Assembly: GCA_045643425.1 (NCBI GenBank)
Contig: JAZUKW010000053.1
Location: 1-17,736, forward strand
Reading direction: 5' to 3'
DNA from: RGIG426 sp045643425
Lineage (GTDB): Bacteria; Bacillota; Clostridia; Oscillospirales; Acutalibacteraceae
DNA length: 17,736 bases
Shown in pieces: positions 8,283-15,557 of this stretch (the stretch's first letter is position 1; each line of letters begins with the position of its first letter). The notes beneath the pieces are model-generated. The model was not told the DNA's origin and did not search any database. It saw only the letters and a list, made by a program, of their open reading frames with translations. Both the position numbers and the translations under genes were made by a program.

Positions 8283-9302
8283 TTAACGGTTCGCGTACAT
8301 CTGCTCGTAGTAGTTTTGGTAGTCGCCGCAAAGGATTTCCTCCCACCACGCGCGATTTTCACAATACCACGCGACGGTCTGCTTTAAGCCGTCGTCGATG
8401 CGCGTTTCGGGCAGCCAACCGAGCTCCGTGTGGATCTTCGTCGGGTCGATCGCATAGCGGCGATCGTGGCCCGGACGGTCGGTCACGTAGGTAATGAGGC
8501 TTTCGGGTTTCCCGAGCAGTCCCAAAACGGTTTTCACCACGTCGATGTTGCGGCGCTCGTTGTGGCCGCCGATGTTATACACCTCGCCGATTTTGCCGTG
8601 GCGCAAAATGAGGTCGATCGCGATACAATGGTCTTTGACATACAGCCAGTCGCGCACGTTCTCCCCTTTACCGTATACCGGCACAGACTGATCGGAAAGT
8701 GCGCGGGAGATCATCAGCGGGATGAGCTTTTCGGGGAATTGGAACGGGCCGTAGTTGTTAGAGCAGCGGGAAATCGTCGCCTGCAGCCCGAACGTGCGGT
8801 GATATGCCTGCACCAGCAGGTCGGCGGACGCTTTCGACGCCGAATAGGGCGACGACGTATGAAGCGGGGTCGTTTCGGTGAAGAACAAGTCCGGTCGGTC
8901 GAGCGGCAGATCGCCGTATACCTCGTCGGTCGAAACTTGGTGATAGCGCGCGACACCGTATTCGCGGCAGGCATCCATCAGCACCTGCGTGCCGAGGACG
9001 TTGGTACGCAGAAACAGTCCCGGGTCTTTGAGGCTGCGGTCAACGTGGCTTTCGGCGGCAAAGTTGACGACAGCGTCAAATTTCTCCTCCGCAAACAACG
9101 CGAACACCGCCTCGCGATCGGCAATATCGCCTTTTACAAAGCGGAATTGCGGGTTTTTCATCGCTTTGTCGAGCGTTTTAAGGTTGCCCGCATAGGTCAG
9201 CGCATCCAGACAGACGATACGATCCTCGGGGTGCTGTTCCAGCTCCAAATATACGAAGTTTGCACCGATAAAGCCGGCGCCGCCGGTAACGAGAATGTTC
9301 AC
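8283..9302 (-). CDS. rfbB: dTDP-glucose 4,6-dehydratase
   Basis: A 339-residue short-chain dehydrogenase/reductase that turns dTDP-glucose into dTDP-4-keto-6-deoxyglucose using bound NAD+. Visible: the Rossmann motif TGGAGFIG at 6-13, STDEVYGDL at 124-132 with the catalytic Asp-Glu pair, and the Tyr153-x3-Lys157 pair in YSASK. The length is typical. I chose GTG 9302 (GAGGGA upstream on the minus strand); a longer open frame to 9539 runs into rfbA and is not family-like. It lies 14 bases after rfbA and is the last gene of the operon. The next steps to dTDP-rhamnose, RfbC and RfbD, are not encoded in the window. Confidence 0.95.
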   Translation of the reverse strand: MNILVTGGAGFIGANFVYLELEQHPEDRIVCLDALTYAGNLKTLDKAMKNPQFRFVKGDIADREAVFALFAEEKFDAVVNFAAESHVDRSLKDPGLFLRTNVLGTQVLMDACREYGVARYHQVSTDEVYGDLPLDRPDLFFTETTPLHTSSPYSASKASADLLVQAYHRTFGLQATISRCSNNYGPFQFPEKLIPLMISRALSDQSVPVYGKGENVRDWLYVKDHCIAIDLILRHGKIGEVYNIGGHNERRNIDVVKTVLGLLGKPESLITYVTDRPGHDRRYAIDPTKIHTELGWLPETRIDDGLKQTVAWYCENRAWWEEILCGDYQNYYEQMYANR

Positions 9303-9316
9303 ACGGATTCCCTCTT

Positions 9317-10204
9317 TCAGCCGTAGTAGATTTTGCCCTGCGCCACCCGTTTCAGGTGGTCGCCGTAAAGCGATTTGCCATAGCGTTCGGCGGATTCGAG
9401 CAGCTCGTCCGCTCCGATCCAGCCGTTGACGAACGCGACCTCCTCCGGCGCGGAAACGAGCATATCCTGCCGCGTTTGCACCATCCGGATGAACTCGCCG
9501 GCATCGGCGAGCGCATCCATCGTGCCGGTATCCATCCACGCGTAGCCGCGGCCGAGCAGCTGGACGTTGAGCGAGCCGTCCTCCAGATACATATTGTTGA
9601 GGTCGGTGATCTCGAGCTCACCGCGCGCGGAGGGCTTCACCTTTTTGGCGTATTCCACGACGCGCTTGTCGTAAAAATACAGCCCCGTCACACAGTAGTT
9701 CGACTTCGGCTGTTGCGGTTTTTCCTCAATGGAAAGCACCCGCTGGTTCTCGTCGAAGTTGACAACGCCGAAGCGCTCGGGGTTTTTCACGTAATAGCCG
9801 AACACGGTGGCTTTGCCGTCCTTCGCGTCCATCAGCGCCTGGTGCAGCAAAATACGCAGGCCGTTGCCGTAAAAGATGTTGTCGCCCAGCACCATGGCGC
9901 AGGGCTCGTCGCCGATAAACTCCTCCCCGAGCAAGAACGCTTGGGCGAGGCCGTCCGGCGAGGGCTGCACCTTGTAGGAAAGCGTAATGCCGAACGCCGA
10001 GCCGTCGCCTAAAAGACGCTCGAAATTGGGCAGATCCTGCGGCGTGGAGATGATAAGAATGTCGCGGATCCCCGCAAGCATCAGCGTAGACAGCGGATAG
10101 TAAATCATCGGCTTGTCGTAAACGGGCAGCAGCTGCTTCGACGTCACCATGGTCAGCGGATACAGGCGCGTGCCCGAGCCGCCGGCTAAAATAATGCCTT
10201 TCAT
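9317..10204 (-). CDS. rfbA: Glucose-1-phosphate thymidylyltransferase
   Basis: A 295-residue nucleotidyltransferase that makes dTDP-glucose from dTTP and glucose-1-phosphate. The signature MKGIILAGGSGTRLYPLT is at the start, followed by SKQLLPVYDKPMIYYPLSTL. Metal- and sugar-binding blocks follow, with VLGDNIFYG (about 105-113) and, further on, EKPQQPKSNYCVTGLYFYD. The length is normal. The ATG overlaps the upstream glycosyltransferase stop by four bases, so translation is coupled. Its product is the substrate of the next gene, rfbB. Confidence 0.96.
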   Translation of the reverse strand: MKGIILAGGSGTRLYPLTMVTSKQLLPVYDKPMIYYPLSTLMLAGIRDILIISTPQDLPNFERLLGDGSAFGITLSYKVQPSPDGLAQAFLLGEEFIGDEPCAMVLGDNIFYGNGLRILLHQALMDAKDGKATVFGYYVKNPERFGVVNFDENQRVLSIEEKPQQPKSNYCVTGLYFYDKRVVEYAKKVKPSARGELEITDLNNMYLEDGSLNVQLLGRGYAWMDTGTMDALADAGEFIRMVQTRQDMLVSAPEEVAFVNGWIGADELLESAERYGKSLYGDHLKRVAQGKIYYG

Positions 10205-11175
10205 TCCGTCTCCCCCTCGTCTTTCGTGTCAAAGTTTAGGCGCTCTTCCTCCACCACGAGCGGGCGGTTCATCGAGCGCTGGTTGATCGACAAAATATAT
10301 TCGCCGAGCAATCCGATAAAGAACAGCTGGATCGAACCGAGCAGCAGCACCGCGAGCAAAATCGGCGCGGTTCCGGCGGGGAAACGATCCCAATACAAGA
10401 GCTTCAGGATAAGATACACGATAGCGGCGATAAAGCTGAGCGCCGACAGACCGAAGCCGAAGAAGGTCGCAAGACGCAGGCCGATTTTCGTATAGGACGT
10501 AAACGACAGCATCGCCGCGTCGTAGAGGCTGTACCAATTGTTTTTCGATTTACCGCCGCGGCGCTTCGGCTGGGTGTATTCGACGTCGCAGCGTTTAAAG
10601 CCCAGCTCCGCCACGATACCGCGGATAAACGGCGTCGGATCGTTGAGATCACGCAACACCTCGATAAACCGCTTGTCGTAGAGACCGAAGCCGGTAAAAT
10701 GCTCGATCTGCTCCACCGAAGACATCTTTTTGATGGTGCGGTAGTAGCAGGAGCGCAAAAAATACATGATCGGGTTTTCGCGGCTGGCGGTTTTGATACC
10801 GCAGACGATTTTATAGCCCTCTTCCCACTTCTTCACAAATTTCGGGATCATCTCCACCGGGTCTTGGAAGTCGGCGCACATCGTAATCGTGCAGTCGCCG
10901 GTGGTCTGACACATTCCGTGATACGGCGAGTTGAACTGACCGAAGTTTTTCGCGTTGAAAATCGCCTTGATTTTCGGGTTCTGACGGCACAGCTCACGGA
11001 TAAGCGCCTGCGTGTTATCCTTCGAGCAGTTGTCGATAAACAAAAGCTCGTAATCGTAGGCGGGCAGTTCGGTTTCGATCGTTTCGATGATCGCCTTAGA
11101 CAGCGGGATGACGTTCTCCTCCTCGTTGTAGCAAGGCACCATCACGGAAATCGTTTTGCGGGCTTGTTCGCTCAT
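10201..11175 (-). CDS. Family 2 glycosyltransferase with two C-terminal membrane helices
   Basis: A 324-residue enzyme of the GtrB/dolichol-phosphate-mannose-synthase type. The GT-A fold starts with ISVMVPCYNEEENV (residues 9-22), continues with LLFIDNCSKDNT, and has the metal-binding region ADFQDPVEMIPKF at 101-113. Asp opens this motif (DADLQDP) in GtrB, but Cys is found here at position 100. Two hydrophobic helices follow at about 232-259 and 268-293, ending in GLLGEYI. Such enzymes usually transfer a sugar from a nucleotide donor to polyprenyl phosphate at the membrane. The gene sits between rfbH and rfbA, so the donor may be one of the operon's own nucleotide sugars (inference). The exact sugar cannot be read from the sequence. 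There is a 14-base gap after rfbH. Confidence 0.85.
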   Translation of the reverse strand: MSEQARKTISVMVPCYNEEENVIPLSKAIIETIETELPAYDYELLFIDNCSKDNTQALIRELCRQNPKIKAIFNAKNFGQFNSPYHGMCQTTGDCTITMCADFQDPVEMIPKFVKKWEEGYKIVCGIKTASRENPIMYFLRSCYYRTIKKMSSVEQIEHFTGFGLYDKRFIEVLRDLNDPTPFIRGIVAELGFKRCDVEYTQPKRRGGKSKNNWYSLYDAAMLSFTSYTKIGLRLATFFGFGLSALSFIAAIVYLILKLLYWDRFPAGTAPILLAVLLLGSIQLFFIGLLGEYILSINQRSMNRPLVVEEERLNFDTKDEGETE

Positions 11176-11189
11176 GATCGCGCTTCCTT

Positions 11190-12527
11190 TCAGGCTTCAA
11201 GAGCCTCTAAAATCACTTCGGCCATCGTATCCAGCATCGCGTCGGTCATTCCGGGATACACACCCACCCAGAACGTGCGGCGCATAATTTCGTCGGTATT
11301 CGTAAGGTCGCCCACCACACGGTAGCCTTTGCCCGACGCGCGCATCTCGTCAAAGCAGGGATGACGAATGAGGTTGCCGGCGAACAGCATACGGGTCTGG
11401 ACACCCTTGCTCTCGATATACGGCACGACCTTTTCACGGTCAACCCCCTCTTTGCAGGTCAGCATAAAGCCGAACCAGGACGGGTTGCTGCCGTCAAGCG
11501 CTTTCGGGAGAATGAGCTTATCCGAAGCGCCCTTGAGTTTTTCATACAGATACGCAAAGTTGTGACGGCGACGCTCCACAAACGAGGGGAATTTCTCGAT
11601 TTGGGCGCAACCGACCGCCGCTTGCATATCGGTGGCTTTGAGGTTATAGCCGAAGTGCGAGTAAACGTATTTGTGGTCGTAGCCGCGCGGCAGCTCGCCG
11701 TACTGACCGTCGAAACGGTGGTTACAGCGGTTATCCTGACCGGAGCGGCAAACGCAGTCGCGGCCCCAATCGCGCATCGAACGCATAATCTTCGACAAGA
11801 GCGGGTTTTTGGTATACACCGCGCCGCCCTCGCCCATCGTCATGTGGTGCGGCGGATAGAAGCTGCTCGTACCGAGATCGCCGACGGTACCGGTTTTCAT
11901 CATTTTACCGTCCACCAGCACCTCCGAGCCGAGCGCGTCGCAGTTGTCCTCGACGAGCCACAGATTGTGCTTGTCGCAGAACGCTTTCACCGCCGCCACG
12001 TCGAACGGCATACCGAGCGTATGGGCGATCATCACGGCCTTGGTCTTGTCGGACACCGCCGCCTCCAGCTTGGTCACGTCGATGTTGTATTCCGGGATCG
12101 TCACGTCCACAAACACCGGCACCGCGCCGTATTGGATCATCGGCGTTACGGTCGTCGGGAAGCCGGCAGCAACGGTGATCACCTCGTCACCGGGGAAAAT
12201 GCGACGGTCGCCTAAAAGCGGCGAGGTCAGCGTCATAAACGCGAGCAGGTTGGCGCTCGAGCCGGAGTTGACAAGGCACGCATACGGCACACCGAGATAC
12301 GCCGCCAGCTTCGCCTCGAACTCGTCGGTATAGCGGCCGGCCGTCAGCCAAAATTCCAGCGAGCTGTCCACGAGGTTGACCATTTCCGCCTCGTCGTACA
12401 CGCGGGACGCATACGGGATGCGGTCGCCTTTTTCATACTCTTTTTTCGTGTGATAGGTACGGCAATAGTCCGCGACCATCTCCAAAATCTCTTGGCGCGC
12501 CTGCGCCTCGGTTTTCATCTCACTCAT
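11190..12527 (-). CDS. rfbH: CDP-4-keto-6-deoxy-D-glucose-3-dehydrase (E1)
   Basis: A 445-residue PLP/PMP- and [2Fe-2S]-dependent enzyme of the DegT/aminotransferase fold. It removes the C-3 hydroxyl of CDP-4-keto-6-deoxyglucose, on the way to 3,6-dideoxyhexoses. Defining features are seen. The segment FYPPHHMTMGEGG (223-235) has His where ordinary aminotransferases have the PLP-binding Lys. The cysteines Cys196, Cys258, Cys260 and Cys268 match the C-x57-C-x-C-x7-C cluster pattern described for Yersinia E1, except that the first spacing is 61. DHKYVYSHFGYNLKATDMQA and the N-terminal helices agree with the family. Partner E3 (RfbI/AscD) is not found here. Coupled to rfbG by a four-base overlap. 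Confidence 0.94.
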   Translation of the reverse strand: MSEMKTEAQARQEILEMVADYCRTYHTKKEYEKGDRIPYASRVYDEAEMVNLVDSSLEFWLTAGRYTDEFEAKLAAYLGVPYACLVNSGSSANLLAFMTLTSPLLGDRRIFPGDEVITVAAGFPTTVTPMIQYGAVPVFVDVTIPEYNIDVTKLEAAVSDKTKAVMIAHTLGMPFDVAAVKAFCDKHNLWLVEDNCDALGSEVLVDGKMMKTGTVGDLGTSSFYPPHHMTMGEGGAVYTKNPLLSKIMRSMRDWGRDCVCRSGQDNRCNHRFDGQYGELPRGYDHKYVYSHFGYNLKATDMQAAVGCAQIEKFPSFVERRRHNFAYLYEKLKGASDKLILPKALDGSNPSWFGFMLTCKEGVDREKVVPYIESKGVQTRMLFAGNLIRHPCFDEMRASGKGYRVVGDLTNTDEIMRRTFWVGVYPGMTDAMLDTMAEVILEALEA

Positions 12528-13588
12528 TGGTTATATCCTCCCAAAAATTCCGCCGCCTGCTTGTCCATACAAGCGCGCACGTCGCCGCCGTTTAAGCGGC
12601 ACTGTTCCCATTCGGCGATTTTTTCCACCGCCGTGTCGATGTGCCACGTCGGTTTCCAGCCGAACACCTCTTTCACTTTGTCACAGCAAAGGCGCAGATA
12701 GGTCGCCTCGTGCGGGCCGCCGTCGTCGCGGTTTTCCCACGTCATTCCGCCGCCCCACGCGTTCACGAACAAATCCACAAGCTTGCCGGTTTCTACGCAA
12801 TCACAGCTGTCCGGGCCGACGTTATAGCACCCGGCAAAGGCTTTATCCTTCGCCTGCGCCTCCACGATCATCAGATACGTAAAGAGCGGCTCAAGCACGT
12901 GCTGATACGGACGCACCGAGCGCGGATGGCGCACGATGATGGGCGTTTTTGCCTCCGCCGCGCGCACGCAGTCGGGGATAATACGATCCACCGCAAAGTC
13001 GCCGCCGCCGATCACGTTACCGGCGCGGGCGGTCGAAACCGCGGGCGCGTCGTCGCCGTCGAAGAACGAGCGGATATAGCTGTGGGTGACGAGCTCCGAG
13101 CAGGATTTCGAGTTGGCATACGGGTCAAACCCGTCCAGCGGCTCGTTTTCGCGATAGCCGTCCCCTGTCTCCTCCTCGCGGTTAAGATACACCTTGTCGG
13201 TCGTGACGTTGAGAACGGAAATCACGTGCTTCGCCTGCCGCACGCATTCGAGCAGGTTGACCGTACCCATCACGTTGGTCTCGTAGGTATACACCGGGCG
13301 CTTGTAGCTCTCGCGCACGATGGGCTGCGCCGCCAAGTGCAGCACGATTTCGGGGTCGCATTTATCGAACGCGGCTTTCATCGCGTCGAAATCCCGCACG
13401 TCGCCGTAGACCGAGGTCATCCCCTCGGCGATGTTGGCGATTTTAAAGAGGGATTTCTCCTCCGGCTCAAGCGCGTAGCCGGTGACGATCGCTCCGGCGT
13501 TTTGCAAAATACGGGACAGCCACGCACCTTTGAAGCCGGTATGACCGGTCAAAAACACGCGCTTGCCGTTAAAAAAACTCAGATCCAT
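12524..13588 (-). CDS. rfbG: CDP-glucose 4,6-dehydratase
   Basis: A 354-residue NAD+-dependent dehydratase that produces CDP-4-keto-6-deoxyglucose, the substrate of RfbH. Visible: TGHTGFKGAWL (14-24, the CDP-specific variant of the Rossmann glycine motif), VLHLAAQPIVRESY (82-95), TTDKVYLN (129-136) and the Tyr157-x3-Lys161 pair in PYANSK. The end region has WKPTWHIDTAVEKIAEW, as usual in this family. Translation of rfbH starts inside its stop (ATGA). It lies 30 bases after rfbF. Confidence 0.95.
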   Translation of the reverse strand: MDLSFFNGKRVFLTGHTGFKGAWLSRILQNAGAIVTGYALEPEEKSLFKIANIAEGMTSVYGDVRDFDAMKAAFDKCDPEIVLHLAAQPIVRESYKRPVYTYETNVMGTVNLLECVRQAKHVISVLNVTTDKVYLNREEETGDGYRENEPLDGFDPYANSKSCSELVTHSYIRSFFDGDDAPAVSTARAGNVIGGGDFAVDRIIPDCVRAAEAKTPIIVRHPRSVRPYQHVLEPLFTYLMIVEAQAKDKAFAGCYNVGPDSCDCVETGKLVDLFVNAWGGGMTWENRDDGGPHEATYLRLCCDKVKEVFGWKPTWHIDTAVEKIAEWEQCRLNGGDVRACMDKQAAEFLGGYNQ

Positions 13589-13618
13589 ATCGTAAGCTCA
13601 CTTTCGTAAAAGTTCAGA

Positions 13619-14392
13619 TTACCAGCGTTTCCACGGCGCATCGCCGGAAGCCCAGATCGCTTCGAGGTTCTGGCGGTCACGCAGCGTATCCATACAATGC
13701 CAGAAACCGCTGTGACGGAACGCGGACAGCTCGCCGGTCTCCGCAAGGGTCTCCATCGGTTTTTGCTCCAAAACCGTGGTATCGTCGATCAGCAGGTCGA
13801 AGACGGACGGTTCGAGAACCATAAAGCCGCCGTTGATCCAGCTGCCGTCCACGTCGCGTTTCTCGCGGAACGCCGCCACGTCGCCGTTGTCGCCGAGGCC
13901 CAAAACGCCGAAGCGCTGACCGGCATGAACCGCGGTCAGGGTCGCTTTGCGGCCTTGGGATTTGTGGTAAGTAAGCAGCGCGTTGAAGTCCACGTCGGAC
14001 ACGCTGTCGCCGTAGGTCAGCATAAACGGCTCGTCGCCGATATACTCCTTGATGCGGCGGACACGGCCGCCGGTCATGGTGTTGAGGCCGGTATCGACGA
14101 GCGTCACCTTCCACGGCTCGGACATGCTGTTGTGGACGATCATTTTGTTATCGTTCGCAAAGTCGAAGGTCACATCGGACGTGTGGAGATAGTAGTTGGC
14201 GAAGAACTCTTTAATGACGTGCTGCTTATAGCCGCAGCAGATCACAAAATCGTTAAAGCCCTGGGCCGAATAGCTTTTCATAATGTGCCACAGGATCGGA
14301 CGACCGCCGATTTCGATCATCGGCTTCGGAACGGTGTGGCTTTCCTCGGCAATACGGGTGCCGAAACCGCCGGCAAGAATTACAACTTTCAT
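13619..14392 (-). CDS. rfbF: Glucose-1-phosphate cytidylyltransferase
   Basis: A 257-residue enzyme that makes CDP-glucose from CTP and glucose-1-phosphate, the first committed step of the CDP-dideoxyhexose pathway. Signature LAGGFGTRIAEES (6-18) with PKPMIEIGGRPILWHIMK following, and the TYGDSVSDVD metal block. The length matches the family. First gene of the minus-strand operon, with AAGGAGGA (14401-14408) well placed before the ATG and a strong promoter about 60 bases upstream. Confidence 0.96.
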   Translation of the reverse strand: MKVVILAGGFGTRIAEESHTVPKPMIEIGGRPILWHIMKSYSAQGFNDFVICCGYKQHVIKEFFANYYLHTSDVTFDFANDNKMIVHNSMSEPWKVTLVDTGLNTMTGGRVRRIKEYIGDEPFMLTYGDSVSDVDFNALLTYHKSQGRKATLTAVHAGQRFGVLGLGDNGDVAAFREKRDVDGSWINGGFMVLEPSVFDLLIDDTTVLEQKPMETLAETGELSAFRHSGFWHCMDTLRDRQNLEAIWASGDAPWKRW

Positions 14393-14453
14393 TTTTAGTA
14401 TCCTCCTTGAACAATTGTTGACGAAATTACATTACCAAACAATACATAGTGTC

Positions 14454-14482
14454 ATTATACCTCTTTTTTTTGCAGTTGTCTA
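14454..14482 (-). promoter_or_regulatory. Sigma-A promoter of the rfbF-G-H-glycosyltransferase-A-B operon
   Basis: Reading the minus strand, TAGACA (14482-14477) and TATAAT (14459-14454) are 17 bases apart. Transcription would start near 14447, giving a leader of about 55 bases. A perfect 10-base palindrome AACAATTGTT (14410-14419) sits just upstream of the ribosome binding site and may be an operator. No other good promoter is apparent within the operon, whose genes are tightly spaced. Confidence 0.82.
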
Positions 14483-14530
14483 CTAAAATCTTTATAAAAC
14501 AGAGTAAATTTCGTCATTTTTCTTGTCTTT

Positions 14531-14587
14531 CCGACCGCTTCATTTTTGCGAGCGGAAAAATACCATAAAATGCAAAAAAACCGACCG
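14531..14587. repeat. Direct repeat CCGACCG in the rfbF-nagB intergenic region
   Basis: CCGACCG occurs at 14531-14537 and again at 14581-14587, exactly 50 bases apart start to start, or about five helical turns. Both lie upstream of nagB and downstream of nothing coding. This could be a pair of regulator sites, but seven-base repeats also occur by chance. Confidence 0.3.
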
Positions 14588-14618
14588 AAAAAGTATGGGA
14601 TTTTTCTGCAAAATGCGC

Positions 14619-14624
14619 GATAAT
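14619..14624 (+). promoter_or_regulatory. Possible -10 element of nagB
   Basis: GATAAT lies 52 bases before the nagB ATG. I find no convincing -35 at the right distance (the sequence there is TATGGG or similar) and no extended -10, so this promoter may need an activator or may be misassigned. The ribosome binding site AAAGGAAG upstream of the ATG is clear. Confidence 0.35.
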
Positions 14625-14675
14625 AGAAAACGTAAATCGCGCCTATCGGCGCAAATATGAAAGGAAGTTTTCAAA

Positions 14676-15401
14676 ATGGTCGTCAAAGTGTATAAAGACG
14701 CCGAAACCATCGGCAAAGCCGCCGCTGCTATGTTTGCGGCTCGCGTCCTCGAGAAACCGAACTGCGTGCTGGGTCTCGCCACGGGTTCCACCCCGATCCC
14801 GACCTACAACGCCATGATCAACTACTTCAAAGAAGGCACCGTGGACTACTCCAAAGTCACCACCTTCAACCTCGACGAGTACGTCGGTCTCACCCATGAG
14901 CATGATCAGAGCTACTACTACTTCATGCACGACAATCTGTTCAACGCCATCAACGTCCCGGAAGAGAGCATCCACGTTCTCTGCGGTACCGCGGATGATC
15001 TGGAAGCCGAGTGCGCCCAATATGAGGAGGCCATCGAGGCTGCCGGCGGCGTGGATCTGCAGATCCTCGGCATCGGCCACAACGGTCACATCGCGTTCAA
15101 CGAGCCGGCGGACACCTTCGCCGCGAAAACCCACGTCGTGTCCCTGACCGCCCGCACCATCGAGGCGAACACCCGCTTCTTCGCGAGCAGCGCCGACGTG
15201 CCGCGTCAGGCTGTGACCATGGGTATCGGCACCATCATGAAGTCCAAGGCGATCGTCCTCGTGGCCACCGGCGCCGGCAAAGCGCAGGCTGTGCACGATA
15301 TGATCTACGGCGAGATCGACCCGAAATGCCCGGCTTCGATCCTGCAGCTCCATCCGAACGTCACCATCATCTGCGACAAAGATGCCGCTTCGATGCTGTA
15401 A
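14676..15401 (+). CDS. nagB: Glucosamine-6-phosphate deaminase
   Basis: A 241-residue cytosolic enzyme that converts glucosamine-6-phosphate to fructose-6-phosphate and ammonia. Visible: LGLATGSTPIPTY (32-44, phosphate loop), FNLDEYVGL with Asp67 as the equivalent of the catalytic Asp72 of the Escherichia coli enzyme, and GIGHNGHIAFNEP (132-144) with His138 and Glu143 as in NagB. The shorter length and the GHNGH form (Asn where E. coli has Asp) match the Bacillus-type enzyme. Monocistronic: it has its own terminator and lies between the two glycan operons. Confidence 0.96.
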   Translation: MVVKVYKDAETIGKAAAAMFAARVLEKPNCVLGLATGSTPIPTYNAMINYFKEGTVDYSKVTTFNLDEYVGLTHEHDQSYYYFMHDNLFNAINVPEESIHVLCGTADDLEAECAQYEEAIEAAGGVDLQILGIGHNGHIAFNEPADTFAAKTHVVSLTARTIEANTRFFASSADVPRQAVTMGIGTIMKSKAIVLVATGAGKAQAVHDMIYGEIDPKCPASILQLHPNVTIICDKDAASML

Positions 15402-15412
15402 GCTGTTCTTTC

Positions 15413-15452
15413 AAGAAACCCACCGCTTTTGCGGTGGGTTTCTTTCATTTTT
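15413..15452 (+). terminator. Rho-independent terminator of nagB
   Basis: AAGAAACCCACCGC (15413-15426) pairs perfectly with GCGGTGGGTTTCTT (15431-15444), with a TTTT loop and a T-rich tail. It begins 12 bases after the nagB stop. Confidence 0.93.
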
Positions 15453-15477
15453 GTAACCAATTTTTGCCCGGAATTCG

Positions 15478-15506
15478 TTGACAAACGGGGAAAAATTCGG
15501 TATACT
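15478..15506 (+). promoter_or_regulatory. Sigma-A promoter of the glycan exporter operon
   Basis: TTGACA (15478-15483) and TATACT (15501-15506) are separated by 17 bases. Transcription should start near 15513. This decides the start of the following gene, because an open frame extending up to 15429 would begin before the promoter. The leader has an AT-rich inverted repeat, TTTATATA (15508-15515) / TATATAAA (15535-15542), whose right arm touches the ribosome binding site. Confidence 0.88.
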
Positions 15507-15557
15507 GTTTATATATGTTTAAAAATAAAGTTTTTATATAAAGGAGATGTGGTCCGT

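Noticed and set aside
9303..9539. An N-terminal extension of rfbB back to 9539.
   Set aside because: The extension overlaps the end of rfbA in another frame and is Arg-rich; family members start at NILVTGGAGFIG, and GTG 9302 has a ribosome binding site.
11361..13609. Long plus-strand open frames (11361-12215 and 12641-13609) opposite rfbH and rfbG.
   Set aside because: Composition is low-complexity (His, Arg, Val), and the minus strand carries intact, motif-bearing enzymes.
15429..15557. An N-terminal extension of the exporter permease back to ATG 15429.
   Set aside because: It would start inside the nagB terminator and before the sigma-A promoter at 15478-15506.
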